Assembly: GCF_028656935.1 (NCBI RefSeq)
Contig: NZ_JAMDGZ010000040.1
Location: 1 to 64,000, forward strand
Direction: 5' to 3'
DNA: 64,000 bases
From: Pseudomonas rubra
GTDB lineage: Bacteria > Pseudomonadota > Gammaproteobacteria > Pseudomonadales > Pseudomonadaceae
In this document: positions 17,440-26,660 of the stretch, in pieces
Numbering within the stretch: position 1 is the stretch's first letter
How the letters are laid out: each line of letters starts with the position of its first letter
Translations under genes and position numbers: made by a program
Notes under the pieces: model-generated
Told to the model about the DNA's origin: nothing
Seen by the model: only the letters and a program-made list of their open reading frames with translations
Databases searched by the model: none

Positions 17440-18816
17440 ATGCGTTGCCTGATGTTCATTTGCCTGCTGCTGGGCTGTATGCCCGGCTTTGCCCTCGACC
17501 GCTCCCAGGTCGAAGGCTACCTGTTGCCCAACGGCCTGCAGGTCGTGCTCAAGTCAGGCTATGAACGCAACCATGTATCGATCCGCCTGGTGGTGGGGGT
17601 CGGCTTCGATGATTTCCCGTGCGATCGCCAGGAGCTGCCGCACCTGCTTGAGCATTTGCTCTTCAGTGGCATCGATGACCGTGGTGAAGGCGGCCTGGAG
17701 GAGCGCATGCAGGCCCTGGGCGGGGAGTGGAACGCCTACACCAGCAGCGCTGACACCACCTTCGTCATCGAAGCGCCAGCACGTAACCAGCGCAAGGTGC
17801 TCGACCTGCTGCTGGCCGTAATCAACGATACCCAAATCGACGACAAAGCCCTGGAACTGTCCAAACGCATCGTCGAGCACGAAGACGGTGGCCACTACAC
17901 CCGCCTGCAGCGCTGGCTCGATCGCCAGGATATCGGCCACCCGGCCAGCGACCAGCTGGCGGTGGAACTGGGGCTCAAGTGCGCCGAACGCTCATCAGTC
18001 GAGGACATGAGCCTGGAAGCGGTCAACGACCTGCGCCAGCACTGGTACGCCGCCAACAACATGACCCTGATCGTCGTCGGCGGCCTCGACCGCCTGCTGC
18101 CGGCCTACCTGGAGCGCACCTATGGCGAGCTACCGGCAGTCGAGCCGGGTGAGCGCAGGGTACTGGAAGGCGTTACCCACAAGGCTGAGGCACGTCGCGA
18201 GCTGAGCCGTGGCTGGCTGGGCGACAGTGCCCGGTTGCATTGGCTGTTTCTGGAGCCGGTGCTGGACCAAGACCATGGCCAGACCTACGACCTGCTGCAG
18301 CGTTACCTGGACTGGGCGCTGTACGATGAGTTGCGGCTCAAACACGGCTTTTCCTACGGTCCCTACAGCCAGCGCGAGAGCTTCGGCGACACCGGGCTGA
18401 TGACGCTCAATGCCGATATCGACCGTGCCGATATCAATGCCGCCGAGAAAACCCTGGCGGCCATGCTAGAGCGCCTGCGCAAGGATGGCCTGGACCCGGC
18501 GACCTTCCAGCGTATCAAGCAGGCTGCCATCGACCGCGAGGCGTGGGCCACCCAGGGCAACAGCGCCCTGGCCGATTACTACTGGGGGGCACTGAACGAC
18601 TTTGACGAAGGGCGTTTTGCCGATCCGGCGCGGGCGTTGCGCAAAATCAGTCTGGCAGACGCCAACCGGGCCCTGCAGCTGTTGCTGGCCGAACCCGGCT
18701 ATGTGCGGATCGAGAAGCCGCTGCTCAGTTATGACGAGCTGTATGGCTGGGTGGCGCTGGCGGTGGGGGTATTGCTGGCCGGGGTGCTGATCTGGGGACG
18801 CCGCCGTTCACGCTGA
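17440..18816 (+). CDS. M16 family zinc metallopeptidase, membrane-anchored
   Basis: A 458-residue pitrilysin-family protease with the inverted zinc motif HLLEH (H68, E71, H72); a downstream E in SKRIVEHEDGG may be the third ligand. A signal peptide precedes LDRSQVEG and a C-terminal helix (VALAVGVLLAGVLIWG) with a basic end anchors it, so the catalytic part should face the periplasm. Start ATG 17440 follows AAGGAAG. At 458 residues it is one M16 unit of two domains, which normally pairs with a second unit or dimerises. Its substrate is unknown. Confidence 0.87.
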   Translation: MRCLMFICLLLGCMPGFALDRSQVEGYLLPNGLQVVLKSGYERNHVSIRLVVGVGFDDFPCDRQELPHLLEHLLFSGIDDRGEGGLEERMQALGGEWNAYTSSADTTFVIEAPARNQRKVLDLLLAVINDTQIDDKALELSKRIVEHEDGGHYTRLQRWLDRQDIGHPASDQLAVELGLKCAERSSVEDMSLEAVNDLRQHWYAANNMTLIVVGGLDRLLPAYLERTYGELPAVEPGERRVLEGVTHKAEARRELSRGWLGDSARLHWLFLEPVLDQDHGQTYDLLQRYLDWALYDELRLKHGFSYGPYSQRESFGDTGLMTLNADIDRADINAAEKTLAAMLERLRKDGLDPATFQRIKQAAIDREAWATQGNSALADYYWGALNDFDEGRFADPARALRKISLADANRALQLLLAEPGYVRIEKPLLSYDELYGWVALAVGVLLAGVLIWGRRRSR

Positions 18817-18820
18817 AACC

Positions 18821-18849
18821 ATCGGGGGGGCAAGCCCGCGCCTACAGAT
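18821..18849. repeat. REP-like element, single and degenerate
   Basis: The stretch GGGGCAAGCCCGCGCCTACAG resembles the Pseudomonas REP core seen as full pairs at 43830 and 50480 in this window, but it has no inverted partner. Confidence 0.6.
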
Positions 18850-18894
18850 GGAGTATCCTGTGCAGGTTTTTTACCTGACCTTGCGAACCCCTTC

Positions 18895-19914
18895 ATGCCT
18901 CTTTACCTGCAGCGCCTGATCGAGCTGATCAAGCGCTACCCCGGGGTCATTGCCCTCGGTGGTTTCATCTCCGGTGTCGGCAGCTTCATCCTGGTCGATC
19001 GCCAGGAAAGCCTGGCCAGCTGGATTGCCATCGTCATGCTGATCAGCTGGATCTGGCTGATGATGGAAAACACTTTCACCAAGGTCTTTGCCAAGGTCTT
19101 CAAGCGCGAAATACCCCAGCCGCTGCTGCGCTACGCAACGCAGATGATCCACCAGGAAAGCCTGTTCTTCGTCCTGCCGTTCTTCTTTGTCACCACCACC
19201 TGGAACAGCGGCCAACTGGTGTTTACCGGCATCCTCGCCGCAGCCGGGCTGATCTCGATCACCGACCCGCTGTACTACAAGTGGCTGGCCCCACGGCGCT
19301 GGCTGTACCTGGCACTGCATACCCTGACCCTGTTCGCCGCGCTGCTGACCGCACTGCCGATCATCCTGCACCTGACCACTTCGCAGAGCTTCAAGCTGGC
19401 CCTGGGCATCGCCATGCTGCTGTCATTCCCGAGCCTGGCCAGCAGCTTTCCGATCAGCCACTGGCGTCGCGGCCTGGTGCTGGTGGTGATGACCCTGGCC
19501 GTCGGTGCCGGCGGCTGGATGCTGCGCTCCTGGGTACCGCCGGCAACCTTGTGGATGACGGAAGTGGCGGTCAGTACCCAGGTCGAGAATCGCACCCCGG
19601 GCAAAAGCCTGGAGCAGCTCAAAGCCAGTGAAATACGCGCTGGCCTCTATGCGTTTACTGCAATCAAAGCCCCACGCGGGTTGAACGAGCGGATCTACCA
19701 CGTCTGGCAGTTCGAGGGTAAAGAGGTCGATCGCATCGCCCTGGACATTCATGGCGGGCGCAAGGAAGGCTACCGGGCCTGGACCCACAAGCAGAACTTC
19801 CCGGGCAACCCGGTCGGGCGCTGGCAGGTGCGGGTGCTGACAGAAGACGGTCAGGTGATCGGCGTGCTGCGCTTTAATGTGCTTGACGATGGTCAAGCAA
19901 CCGCGCCCGAGTGA
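18895..19914 (+). CDS. DUF5924 family membrane protein
   Basis: A 339-residue protein with about seven to eight hydrophobic segments in the first 215 residues and a C-terminal soluble domain (from about residue 225) matching DUF2914, with the pattern IYHVWQFEGKEVDRI and GRWQVRVLTEDGQVIG. The soluble part is probably periplasmic. Function is not known. It sits 38 bases upstream of an Mla-type lipid transport operon on the same strand, which makes an envelope role plausible. Confidence 0.75.
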   Translation: MPLYLQRLIELIKRYPGVIALGGFISGVGSFILVDRQESLASWIAIVMLISWIWLMMENTFTKVFAKVFKREIPQPLLRYATQMIHQESLFFVLPFFFVTTTWNSGQLVFTGILAAAGLISITDPLYYKWLAPRRWLYLALHTLTLFAALLTALPIILHLTTSQSFKLALGIAMLLSFPSLASSFPISHWRRGLVLVVMTLAVGAGGWMLRSWVPPATLWMTEVAVSTQVENRTPGKSLEQLKASEIRAGLYAFTAIKAPRGLNERIYHVWQFEGKEVDRIALDIHGGRKEGYRAWTHKQNFPGNPVGRWQVRVLTEDGQVIGVLRFNVLDDGQATAPE

Positions 19915-19952
19915 GGCTATGATCAGAGGCTGCGAACCGTTGGTCGGACTGC

Positions 19953-21098
19953 ATGGAGCTTATGACAACACACGCCAGCGCAACCCTGGACACCGCAAGC
20001 AACCCGCCACGGTTGCGGATCAGCGGTGACTGGACCCTGGCCAACTACGCCGGCCTCAAGCGCGTCAGCGATAGCTTGGCCGGCCAGTACGATCCCTCCA
20101 CCGAAGTCGACCTCGACCAGCTCGGCAAGCTCGACACCGCCGGTGCTGCGCTGCTGGTCGAGCTGTTGGGTGCCGAGCGCCTGGCACGCCTGACCGAAAC
20201 CACCACGCACTTGCCCGCTGCCAGCCAGGCGCTGCTCAAGACCGTGTATTGCTCGGTACAAGACTTCTGCATCCCGCAAAAGCAGCCCGAGCGCTCGGTA
20301 CTGATCCAACTGCTCAGCCGTATCGGCCGCGCGGTCGACACCCTGTGGCAAGACACCCTGCAGTTGCTCGGTTTTGTCGGCCTGATCCTGCAAACCCTGT
20401 TCCTGCGCCTGTTCCAGCCCAAGCGCTGGCGGGTCACCTCGGTTGTGGCGCATATCGAACAGACCGGCCTGGATGCCGCGCCCATCGTCGCCTTGCTGAC
20501 CTTCCTGGTGGGCGCCGTTGTGGCCTTTCTCGGCGCCACGGTGCTGGCCAGCTTTGGTGCCAGCATCTTTACCGTCGACCTGGTGGCGTTCTCGTTCCTG
20601 CGTGAATTCGGCGTGCTGCTGACCGCGATTCTGATGGCCGGGCGCACCGCCAGTGCCTTTACTGCGCAAATCGGCTCGATGAAGGCCAATGAGGAAATCG
20701 ACGCGATTCGTACCCTGGGCCTGGATCCGGTGGAGCTGCTGGTAGTGCCACGAGTGCTGGCGCTGCTGATCGCGCTGCCACTGCTGACCTTTGTCGCCAT
20801 GCTCTGCGGCATCATCGGCGGGGCGGTGGTCTGCGCCTTGTCGCTGGATATTTCGCCGGCAATGTTCCTGTCGCTGCTGCACAGCGATATCGGCGTGCAG
20901 CACTTTCTGGTCGGCCTGGTCAAAGCACCGTTCTTCGCTTTTCTGATCGCCGCCATTGGCTGTCTGGAAGGCTTCAAGGTCAGCGGCAGCGCCGAATCAG
21001 TCGGCGCCCACACGACCTCAAGCGTAGTCCAGTCAATCTTCGTGGTGATCGTTCTCGATGCCATAGCAGCACTGTTTTTCATGGAGATGGGCTGGTGA
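19953..21098 (+). CDS. MlaE-family ABC permease with STAS-like N-terminus
   Basis: A 381-residue permease of the MlaE/YrbE family, which passes phospholipids between the membranes together with an MCE protein. The first 120 residues resemble a STAS domain (RLRISGDWTLANY, LDTAGAALLVELL), as in many double-size MlaE homologues where MlaB is fused. The helices follow from about residue 150, with EFGVLLTAILMAGRTASAFTAQIGSM as the conserved core. ATG 19962 is an alternative start. It overlaps the ATPase gene by four bases. Confidence 0.88.
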   Translation: MELMTTHASATLDTASNPPRLRISGDWTLANYAGLKRVSDSLAGQYDPSTEVDLDQLGKLDTAGAALLVELLGAERLARLTETTTHLPAASQALLKTVYCSVQDFCIPQKQPERSVLIQLLSRIGRAVDTLWQDTLQLLGFVGLILQTLFLRLFQPKRWRVTSVVAHIEQTGLDAAPIVALLTFLVGAVVAFLGATVLASFGASIFTVDLVAFSFLREFGVLLTAILMAGRTASAFTAQIGSMKANEEIDAIRTLGLDPVELLVVPRVLALLIALPLLTFVAMLCGIIGGAVVCALSLDISPAMFLSLLHSDIGVQHFLVGLVKAPFFAFLIAAIGCLEGFKVSGSAESVGAHTTSSVVQSIFVVIVLDAIAALFFMEMGW

Positions 21099-21892
21099 AA
21101 AACACCCGTGACCGAGAGGCTGTGATCGAAGCCCGGGGCATCTGCAATCGCTTTGGCACCCAGAGCGTGCATGAGCAACTCGACCTGGACCTGTACCGCG
21201 GCGAAATCCTCGCCGTGGTCGGTGGCTCGGGCAGCGGCAAATCGGTGTTGCTGCGCAGCATCGTCGGCCTGCGTCGCCCCAACGAAGGCCAGGTGCGAGT
21301 ATTCGGGCAAGACCTGAGTGTTGCCAGTGACGAGCAGCGTTCACTGGTCGAACGGCGTTTCGGTGTGCTGTTCCAGAAGGGCGCCTTGTTCTCGTCGCTG
21401 ACCGTTACCGAGAACGTCGCCTTGCCCTTGATCGAGCACGCGGGCCTGAGCCGCTCCGATGCCGAGCACCTGGCCGGGGTCAAGCTGGCCCTGGCCGGGC
21501 TGCCGATTTCTGCTGCCGACAAATACCCCTCATCGTTGTCCGGCGGGATGATCAAGCGCGCCGCCCTGGCCCGGGCGCTGGCCCTGGATCCGGACATACT
21601 CTTTCTCGACGAACCCACCGCCGGCCTCGATCCGATCGGCGCCGCAGCCTTCGATCAGTTGATCCTGACCCTGCGCGACGCCCTGGGCCTGAGCGTGTTC
21701 CTGATCACCCACGACCTGGACACGCTCTACACCATTACCGACCGCGTCGCCGTGCTGTCGCAGAAAAAAGTGTTGGTAGCCGGGCCTATCGCCCAGGTCG
21801 AAGACACCGACGACGCCTGGATTCACGACTACTTTCATGGCCCGCGTGGCCGCGCGGCGTACCAGGCCGCTACAGCGCCCAAGGAGCTCTGA
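21095..21892 (+). CDS. MlaF-like ABC transporter ATPase
   Basis: A 265-residue ATPase with Walker A GGSGSGKS, signature SLSGGMIKRAALARAL, Walker B ILFLDEPTAGLDP and the H-loop ITHDLDTL. The form SGGMIKRAALARAL is typical of the MlaF/Ttg2A group, which powers phospholipid movement. The GTG start overlaps the permease stop and is preceded by GGAGATGGG. It leaves one base before the MCE gene. Confidence 0.92.
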   Translation: MKNTRDREAVIEARGICNRFGTQSVHEQLDLDLYRGEILAVVGGSGSGKSVLLRSIVGLRRPNEGQVRVFGQDLSVASDEQRSLVERRFGVLFQKGALFSSLTVTENVALPLIEHAGLSRSDAEHLAGVKLALAGLPISAADKYPSSLSGGMIKRAALARALALDPDILFLDEPTAGLDPIGAAAFDQLILTLRDALGLSVFLITHDLDTLYTITDRVAVLSQKKVLVAGPIAQVEDTDDAWIHDYFHGPRGRAAYQAATAPKEL

Positions 21893-21893
21893 G

Positions 21894-22832
21894 ATGGAAA
21901 CCCGTGCACATCATGTGCTGATCGGCCTGGTCACCGTCGTGGTGGTGGCTGGCGCCATGCTGTTCGGCCTGTGGCTGACCAAGTCCAGCGTCGACAGCAC
22001 CTTCAAGGACTACCAGGTGGTGTTCAACGAGGCCGTGTCGGGCCTTTCGCGCGGCAGCTCGGTGCAGTACAGCGGGATCAAGGTCGGCGACGTCACCAGC
22101 CTGCGCCTGGACCCCAGTGACCCGCGCCGGGTGCTGGCCCAGGTGCGCCTGAGCGCTGATACCCCGGTCAAGGAAGACACTCAGGCCAAGCTGACCCTGA
22201 CCGGCATTACCGGCACCTCGTTCATCCAGCTCAGCGGCGGCACACCACAAAGCCCGGAGCTCAAGGGCAAGGACGGCGAGCTGCCGGTGACTGTCGCGTC
22301 ACCGTCACCGATTGCCCGCCTGCTGGACGACGGCAGCGACCTGATGGGCAACATCAATGCCCTGGTGCACAACGCCAATCTACTGTTCTCCCAGGACAAC
22401 GTCGCCCGCTTGAGCAATACCCTGAGCAACCTCGAACAGACTACCGGCGCCTTCAACGACCAGCGCGGTGACATCCGCGAAGCCATCCAGCAACTGGCCC
22501 AGGTCGGCAAACAGGCCGGTGACATGCTCGAACAGACCAGCGCCTTGATGCGCAATGCCAACGGCCTGCTCAACAGCCAGGGCAAGCAGATGTTCGGCAG
22601 TGCCGAACAAGCCATGCAATCCTTGGCGCAAAGCACCGAGACCATCAACAAGCTGCTCAACGACAACCGTGAAGCCATCGACGGTGGCGCCCAGGGTTTC
22701 AATCAGCTGGCACCGGCAATACGTGAGCTGCGCGATACCCTGACCTCGCTCAAGGGCATCTCCCAGCGCCTGGAAGCCAACCCCAGCGGCTACCTGCTGG
22801 GCCGTGACAAAAACAAGGAGTTCGAGCCATGA
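21894..22832 (+). CDS. MCE/MlaD family substrate-binding protein
   Basis: A 312-residue MCE protein: one N-terminal helix (about residues 8-28) anchors it in the inner membrane, then an MCE domain (FNEAVSGLSRGSSVQYSGIKVGDV) of about 90 residues, and a long helical tail from about 150. MCE proteins form hexameric rings that guide lipids through the periplasm; the long tail suggests a needle-like extension. Start ATG 21894 follows AAGGAGCT. Its stop overlaps the lipoprotein start. Confidence 0.92.
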   Translation: METRAHHVLIGLVTVVVVAGAMLFGLWLTKSSVDSTFKDYQVVFNEAVSGLSRGSSVQYSGIKVGDVTSLRLDPSDPRRVLAQVRLSADTPVKEDTQAKLTLTGITGTSFIQLSGGTPQSPELKGKDGELPVTVASPSPIARLLDDGSDLMGNINALVHNANLLFSQDNVARLSNTLSNLEQTTGAFNDQRGDIREAIQQLAQVGKQAGDMLEQTSALMRNANGLLNSQGKQMFGSAEQAMQSLAQSTETINKLLNDNREAIDGGAQGFNQLAPAIRELRDTLTSLKGISQRLEANPSGYLLGRDKNKEFEP

Positions 22833-23452
22833 AGCGCACCTGCCGCTACCTTGCCCTGGCCGCCGCACTGAGCCTGGGCAGCGCCTGCTCGATTCTGCCC
22901 CAGGCCGAGCCCGCCGACGTCTACCGCCTGCCTTCGGCGCAGATCACCCGCAGCGTGACGCAAAGCAACCCGTGGTCGCTGCGGATCAACAAACCAATCG
23001 CCAGTGATGCCCTGAGCAGCCCGCGCATCGCTGTGGTGCCGCAAGGCAACCTGATCAGCAGCTACAAGGGTGCACGCTGGAGCGACCCGACGCCGACGCT
23101 GCTGCGCAACCGCATGCTCGATGCCTTCCAGCGTGACGGCCGGGTACAGCACCTTAGCGCTGACGACAGCAACCTGCAAAGTGACTATGAAATTGCCGGA
23201 GAACTACAGGCTTTCCAGAGCGAGTACAGCGCCGACGGCCTGGCCGTGGTGATCCGCTACGACGCCCGCCTGGTGCAGGGCCGCACCCAGCGCATTGTCG
23301 CCAGCCAGCGCTTCGAGGTGCGCCAGCCACTGGGCGACAAGCAAGTTGCCGCAGTGGTCAGCGGCTTCGGTGCGGCCAGCGACCAGTTGATGAACCAACT
23401 GGTCGACTGGACAGTGAGCCAGGCTACTCTGCTTCAGGCGAAGAACCAGTAG
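22829..23452 (+). CDS. ABC-type transport auxiliary lipoprotein, PqiC-like
   Basis: A 207-residue lipoprotein (signal peptide with lipobox LGSAC, C20) of the PqiC/ABC auxiliary lipoprotein family. It probably sits in the outer membrane and receives lipid or closes the MCE bridge. Typical elements are VYRLPS near the start and WSDPTPTLLRNRMLDAFQ in the middle. ATGA overlap with the MCE gene. Its last 19 bases overlap the end of the convergent gene at 23434. Confidence 0.87.
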   Translation: MKRTCRYLALAAALSLGSACSILPQAEPADVYRLPSAQITRSVTQSNPWSLRINKPIASDALSSPRIAVVPQGNLISSYKGARWSDPTPTLLRNRMLDAFQRDGRVQHLSADDSNLQSDYEIAGELQAFQSEYSADGLAVVIRYDARLVQGRTQRIVASQRFEVRQPLGDKQVAAVVSGFGAASDQLMNQLVDWTVSQATLLQAKNQ

Positions 23453-24663
23453 CAGACAAAGATCGCCGCAATCACCCCGGCCAGTTCCGCCAGCAGGGCA
23501 CAGCCCACTGCGTGCCGGGCGCGCTGGATACCGACGGCGCCGAAGTACACCGCCAGCACATAGAAGGTGGTTTCGGTGCTGCCCTGGATAGTGGCCGCCA
23601 CCAGCGCCGGGAAGCTGTCCACCCCATGAGTCTGCATGGTTTCGATCAACATCGCCCGCGCCGCACTGCCGGAAAACGGCTTGACCAGCGCCGTGGGCAG
23701 GCCTTCGACAAAACGGGTGTCCCAACCCAGCCACTCGACCACATGACGGATGCCATCCAGGGCCAGCTCAAGGGCCCCTGAGGCGCGCAGCACGCCGACC
23801 GCGCACAACATGGCAACCAGGTAGGGCAACAGGCTCTTGGCGACGTCAAAGCCCTCCTTGGCGCCTTCCACGAAGGTTTCATAGACCTTCACCCGCTTCA
23901 GCGCGCCGATCACCAGGAACAGGATGATCAGACCGAACAGGGTCAGGTTGCCAAGAATCGACGAAAGGCTCGCCAGCGCGGTGGCCGACAGGGTGGCGAG
24001 GAACGCCATGAAACCGCCCAGCAACAGGGCGCCGGGGATCAGGTAAGCCAGCACCACCGGGTCCCACAGCCGCAGACGCTGCATGACCGCCACCGACAGC
24101 AGGCCGACCAGGGTCGAGGCACTGGTGGCGAGCAGGATCGGCAGGAACACCAGAGTCGGGTCCATCGCCCCTTGCTGGGCGCGGTACATGAAGATGGTCA
24201 CCGGCAACAAGGTCAGCGACGAGGCATTGAGCACCAGGAACAGGATCTGTGCGTTGCTGGCGGTAGTCGAGCTGGGGTTGAGCTCCTGCAGCGCGCGCAT
24301 GGCCTTGAGGCCGATAGGCGTGGCAGCGTTGTCCAGGCCAAGGCCGTTGGCGGCGAAGTTGAGGGTGATCAGGCCCAGGGCCGGGTGGCCGGGTGGGACT
24401 TCCGGCATCAGGCGGGCGAACAGCGGGCCGAGCACCTTGGCCAGCCAGTCGACGACACCGGCCTTTTCAGCAATCTTCAGAAAGCCCAGCCACAGGGTCA
24501 GGGTGCCGAACAGCAGGACCATGACCTCGACCGACAGCTTGGCCATGGCAAAGATGCTCTCGACCATTGCCGCGAAGATCCCGGCGTTACCGCCCACCAG
24601 CCATTGGGCCATGGCCGAGATGGCCGCGACAATGAAAAAACCAAGCCAAAGGCCGTTGAGCAT
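23434..24663 (-). CDS. SpmA-SpmB fusion, nucleoside-recognition Gate domains
   Basis: A 409-residue membrane protein that joins both spore-maturation-type proteins: the SpmA-like half (LNFAANGLGLDNAATPIGLKAM near residues 85-106) and the SpmB-like half (KPFSGSAARAML and TIQGSTETTFYVLAVYFG near the end), each with a nucleoside-recognition Gate domain. Function in non-sporeformers is unknown. ATG 24663 follows GGGGGA; the upstream reading lacks a ribosome site. Convergent with the lipoprotein gene, overlapping it by 19 bases. Confidence 0.85.
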   Translation of the reverse strand: MLNGLWLGFFIVAAISAMAQWLVGGNAGIFAAMVESIFAMAKLSVEVMVLLFGTLTLWLGFLKIAEKAGVVDWLAKVLGPLFARLMPEVPPGHPALGLITLNFAANGLGLDNAATPIGLKAMRALQELNPSSTTASNAQILFLVLNASSLTLLPVTIFMYRAQQGAMDPTLVFLPILLATSASTLVGLLSVAVMQRLRLWDPVVLAYLIPGALLLGGFMAFLATLSATALASLSSILGNLTLFGLIILFLVIGALKRVKVYETFVEGAKEGFDVAKSLLPYLVAMLCAVGVLRASGALELALDGIRHVVEWLGWDTRFVEGLPTALVKPFSGSAARAMLIETMQTHGVDSFPALVAATIQGSTETTFYVLAVYFGAVGIQRARHAVGCALLAELAGVIAAIFVCYWFFA

Positions 24664-24735
24664 CCGTTGTTCCCCCACAAAGTTGCGACAAATGATAGCG
24701 GGGCGGGTTGGTTTCGCGCCATAAACCTTGTGCCC

Positions 24736-24776
24736 CATCGCGGGTCAAGCCCGCTCCTACAGTGTGGGAGCGGGCC
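24736..24776. repeat. REP element
   Basis: GCCCGCTCC (24749-24757) and GGAGCGGGC (24767-24775) form a stem, with the CATCGCGGGTCAAG lead typical of Pseudomonas REPs. It lies between two minus-strand genes, just beyond the gltP terminator. Confidence 0.8.
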
Positions 24777-24779
24777 AAC

Positions 24780-24806
24780 AAAAAAGCCCCGACCAGGTCG
24801 GGGCTC
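24780..24806 (-). terminator. Intrinsic terminator of gltP
   Basis: On the minus strand a ten-base-pair stem AGCCCCGACC / GGTCGGGGCT with a single-base-centred loop is followed by six T's. Confidence 0.92.
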
Positions 24807-24825
24807 TTTCACACAGGCAGCCTAA

Positions 24826-26157
24826 TCAGTCGTTGGCAGGGTTGCCAGCCGGTACGGCTTCCTTGCTGCGCCAGTGCGGCAGCGAGTTCCAGTAGCGCTG
24901 ACCTTTGGCATCGTCGTACATGCCTTCCCAACGCGCGATAACCAGTACTGCCAGGGCGTTGCCGATCACGTTGAGTGCGGTACGGGCCATGTCCATGACG
25001 CGGTCGACACCAGCGATAAAGGCCAGGCCTTCCAGCGGGATGCCAACACTGCCCAGGGTAGCCAGCAGGACCACGAAGGAAACACCTGGAACACCGGCGA
25101 TGCCTTTGGAGGTGACCATCAGGGTCAGGACCAGCAGCAGCTGCTGGCTCCACGACAGGTCGATGCCGTACAGCTGGGCGATGAAGATTGCTGCAATGCT
25201 CTGGTACAGGGTCGAACCGTCAAGGTTGAACGAGTAGCCGGTCGGGACCACGAAGCTGCAGATGGCTTTCGGCGCGCCGTAGGCTTCCATCTTCTCGATC
25301 ACGCGCGGCAGAACGGTTTCGGAGCTGGCGGTGGAGTAGGCCAGTACCAGTTCGTCCTTGAAGATGCGCATCAGCTTGATCACCGAGAAGCCGAACAGGC
25401 GGGCAATCAGGCCAAGCACCATGAAGGCGAAGAAGGCGATGGCGAAGTACACCAGCAGCACCAGCTTGGCCAACGGCAGCAGCGAGGCGAAGCCGAAGTT
25501 GGCGACGGTCACGGCGATCAGCGCGAACACACCGATTGGCGCGTAATTCATGATCATGTGAGTGACCTTGAACATGGCTTCGGAAACGCCCTGGAAGGTT
25601 TTCACCAGAGGATCGCGGATGTCTGCCTGCAGGCTCGACAGGCCCAGGCCGAACAGAACCGAGAAGAAGATGATCGGCAGCATCTCACCGCGCATCAGCG
25701 CTGCGAAGATGTTCGACGGGATCAGGTTGAGAATGGTCTCGATGAACGCATGCTCGTGCTGAACTTCGGCCGCCGTGGCCTGATACTTGGAAATATCGAC
25801 GGTACCCAGGGTGCTCATGTCGATGCCGGCGCCCGGGTGGAACAAGTTGGCCAGAACCAGGCCGACGACGATGGCGATGGTGGTCACCACCTCGAAGTAA
25901 ATAATGGTCTTAAGGCCGATACTGCCGAGTTTTTTCGCATCGCCAACCCCGGCGATACCCACGATCAGTGACGAAATCACGATCGGGATGACGATCATCT
26001 TGATCAGGCGAATGAAGATGTCACCAGCAGGTTGCAGGACGTTGCTGATCCACCATGCCTTTTCTGCACTGAAATGGTTCAGTAAAGCGCCAATTGCAAT
26101 CCCCAGTACCAGACCGATGAGGATCTGCCAGGCGAGGCTTAGCTTTGCCTTCTTCAT
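24826..26157 (-). CDS. gltP: Glutamate/aspartate:proton symporter
   Basis: A 443-residue dicarboxylate/amino acid:cation symporter with about eight helices and two re-entrant loops. The serine-rich motif AYSTASSETVLPR and the substrate loop SFNLDGSTLYQSIAA are complete, and IFIRLIKMIVIPIVISS matches GltP/GltT. It imports glutamate or aspartate with protons. Start ATG 26157 follows AAAAGG. It is transcribed alone, with its own terminator. Known Pseudomonas order puts gltP near algB, as here. Confidence 0.93.
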   Translation of the reverse strand: MKKAKLSLAWQILIGLVLGIAIGALLNHFSAEKAWWISNVLQPAGDIFIRLIKMIVIPIVISSLIVGIAGVGDAKKLGSIGLKTIIYFEVVTTIAIVVGLVLANLFHPGAGIDMSTLGTVDISKYQATAAEVQHEHAFIETILNLIPSNIFAALMRGEMLPIIFFSVLFGLGLSSLQADIRDPLVKTFQGVSEAMFKVTHMIMNYAPIGVFALIAVTVANFGFASLLPLAKLVLLVYFAIAFFAFMVLGLIARLFGFSVIKLMRIFKDELVLAYSTASSETVLPRVIEKMEAYGAPKAICSFVVPTGYSFNLDGSTLYQSIAAIFIAQLYGIDLSWSQQLLLVLTLMVTSKGIAGVPGVSFVVLLATLGSVGIPLEGLAFIAGVDRVMDMARTALNVIGNALAVLVIARWEGMYDDAKGQRYWNSLPHWRSKEAVPAGNPAND

Positions 26158-26365
26158 GTCGTTACCTTTTCTTCAGGTGGAAACGGCCACCAGGCTGATA
26201 ACCGCGATCCAGAGCTATTGCCAGCCATCCGTATCATATTTTGTTATCTGCCGATGACATCGTAAAAGGTCACCGCAAGCGAGCGTAGGAACGCTCAGGC
26301 CAGCGAAAAAAGGCGCAACTATTCCCACGCAGGGGGGCTCCGTCTAATGCCGTAAACGACTACCC

Positions 26366-26382
26366 CATGCCGAATCGGCATG
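26366..26382. repeat. 17-bp palindrome, candidate operator
   Basis: CATGCCGA and TCGGCATG flank a single A, giving a perfect dyad. It lies 209 bases upstream of gltP. A dyad of this size suits a homodimeric repressor, but none was identified. Confidence 0.4.
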
Positions 26383-26660
26383 AGGTTTATCGGCCAAAAC
26401 GTACGTCACAATGGGTTATTCGCTTACCGTTCGGAAATCCGACGATGGCCAAAGCGCCATAATCCGGCAGATATAGAGGTATCCAGGTGCGTGACCAAAG
26501 CCTTTGTTCGACAATCCGAATGCATGAAATCGCTTCGGCTTTGGTAGGGCGGCGGGGCGAAAAAATATCGATGTACGGTCGGGCAGAAATATGCGTCGAC
26601 AGCTTCTGTAGGAAAAAGGAATTTACTGCGGGGTAAAGGCAATTGTCTCTAAGCGCGCTA

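Noticed and set aside
24736..24776. REP hairpin as the terminator of gltP
   Set aside because: The separate stem at 24785-24805 with its T run is a far better terminator; the REP lies beyond it.
26424..26642. 72-codon frame in the gltP-ivy intergenic region
   Set aside because: No ribosome site or recognisable protein pattern; the region is better explained as regulatory or RNA.
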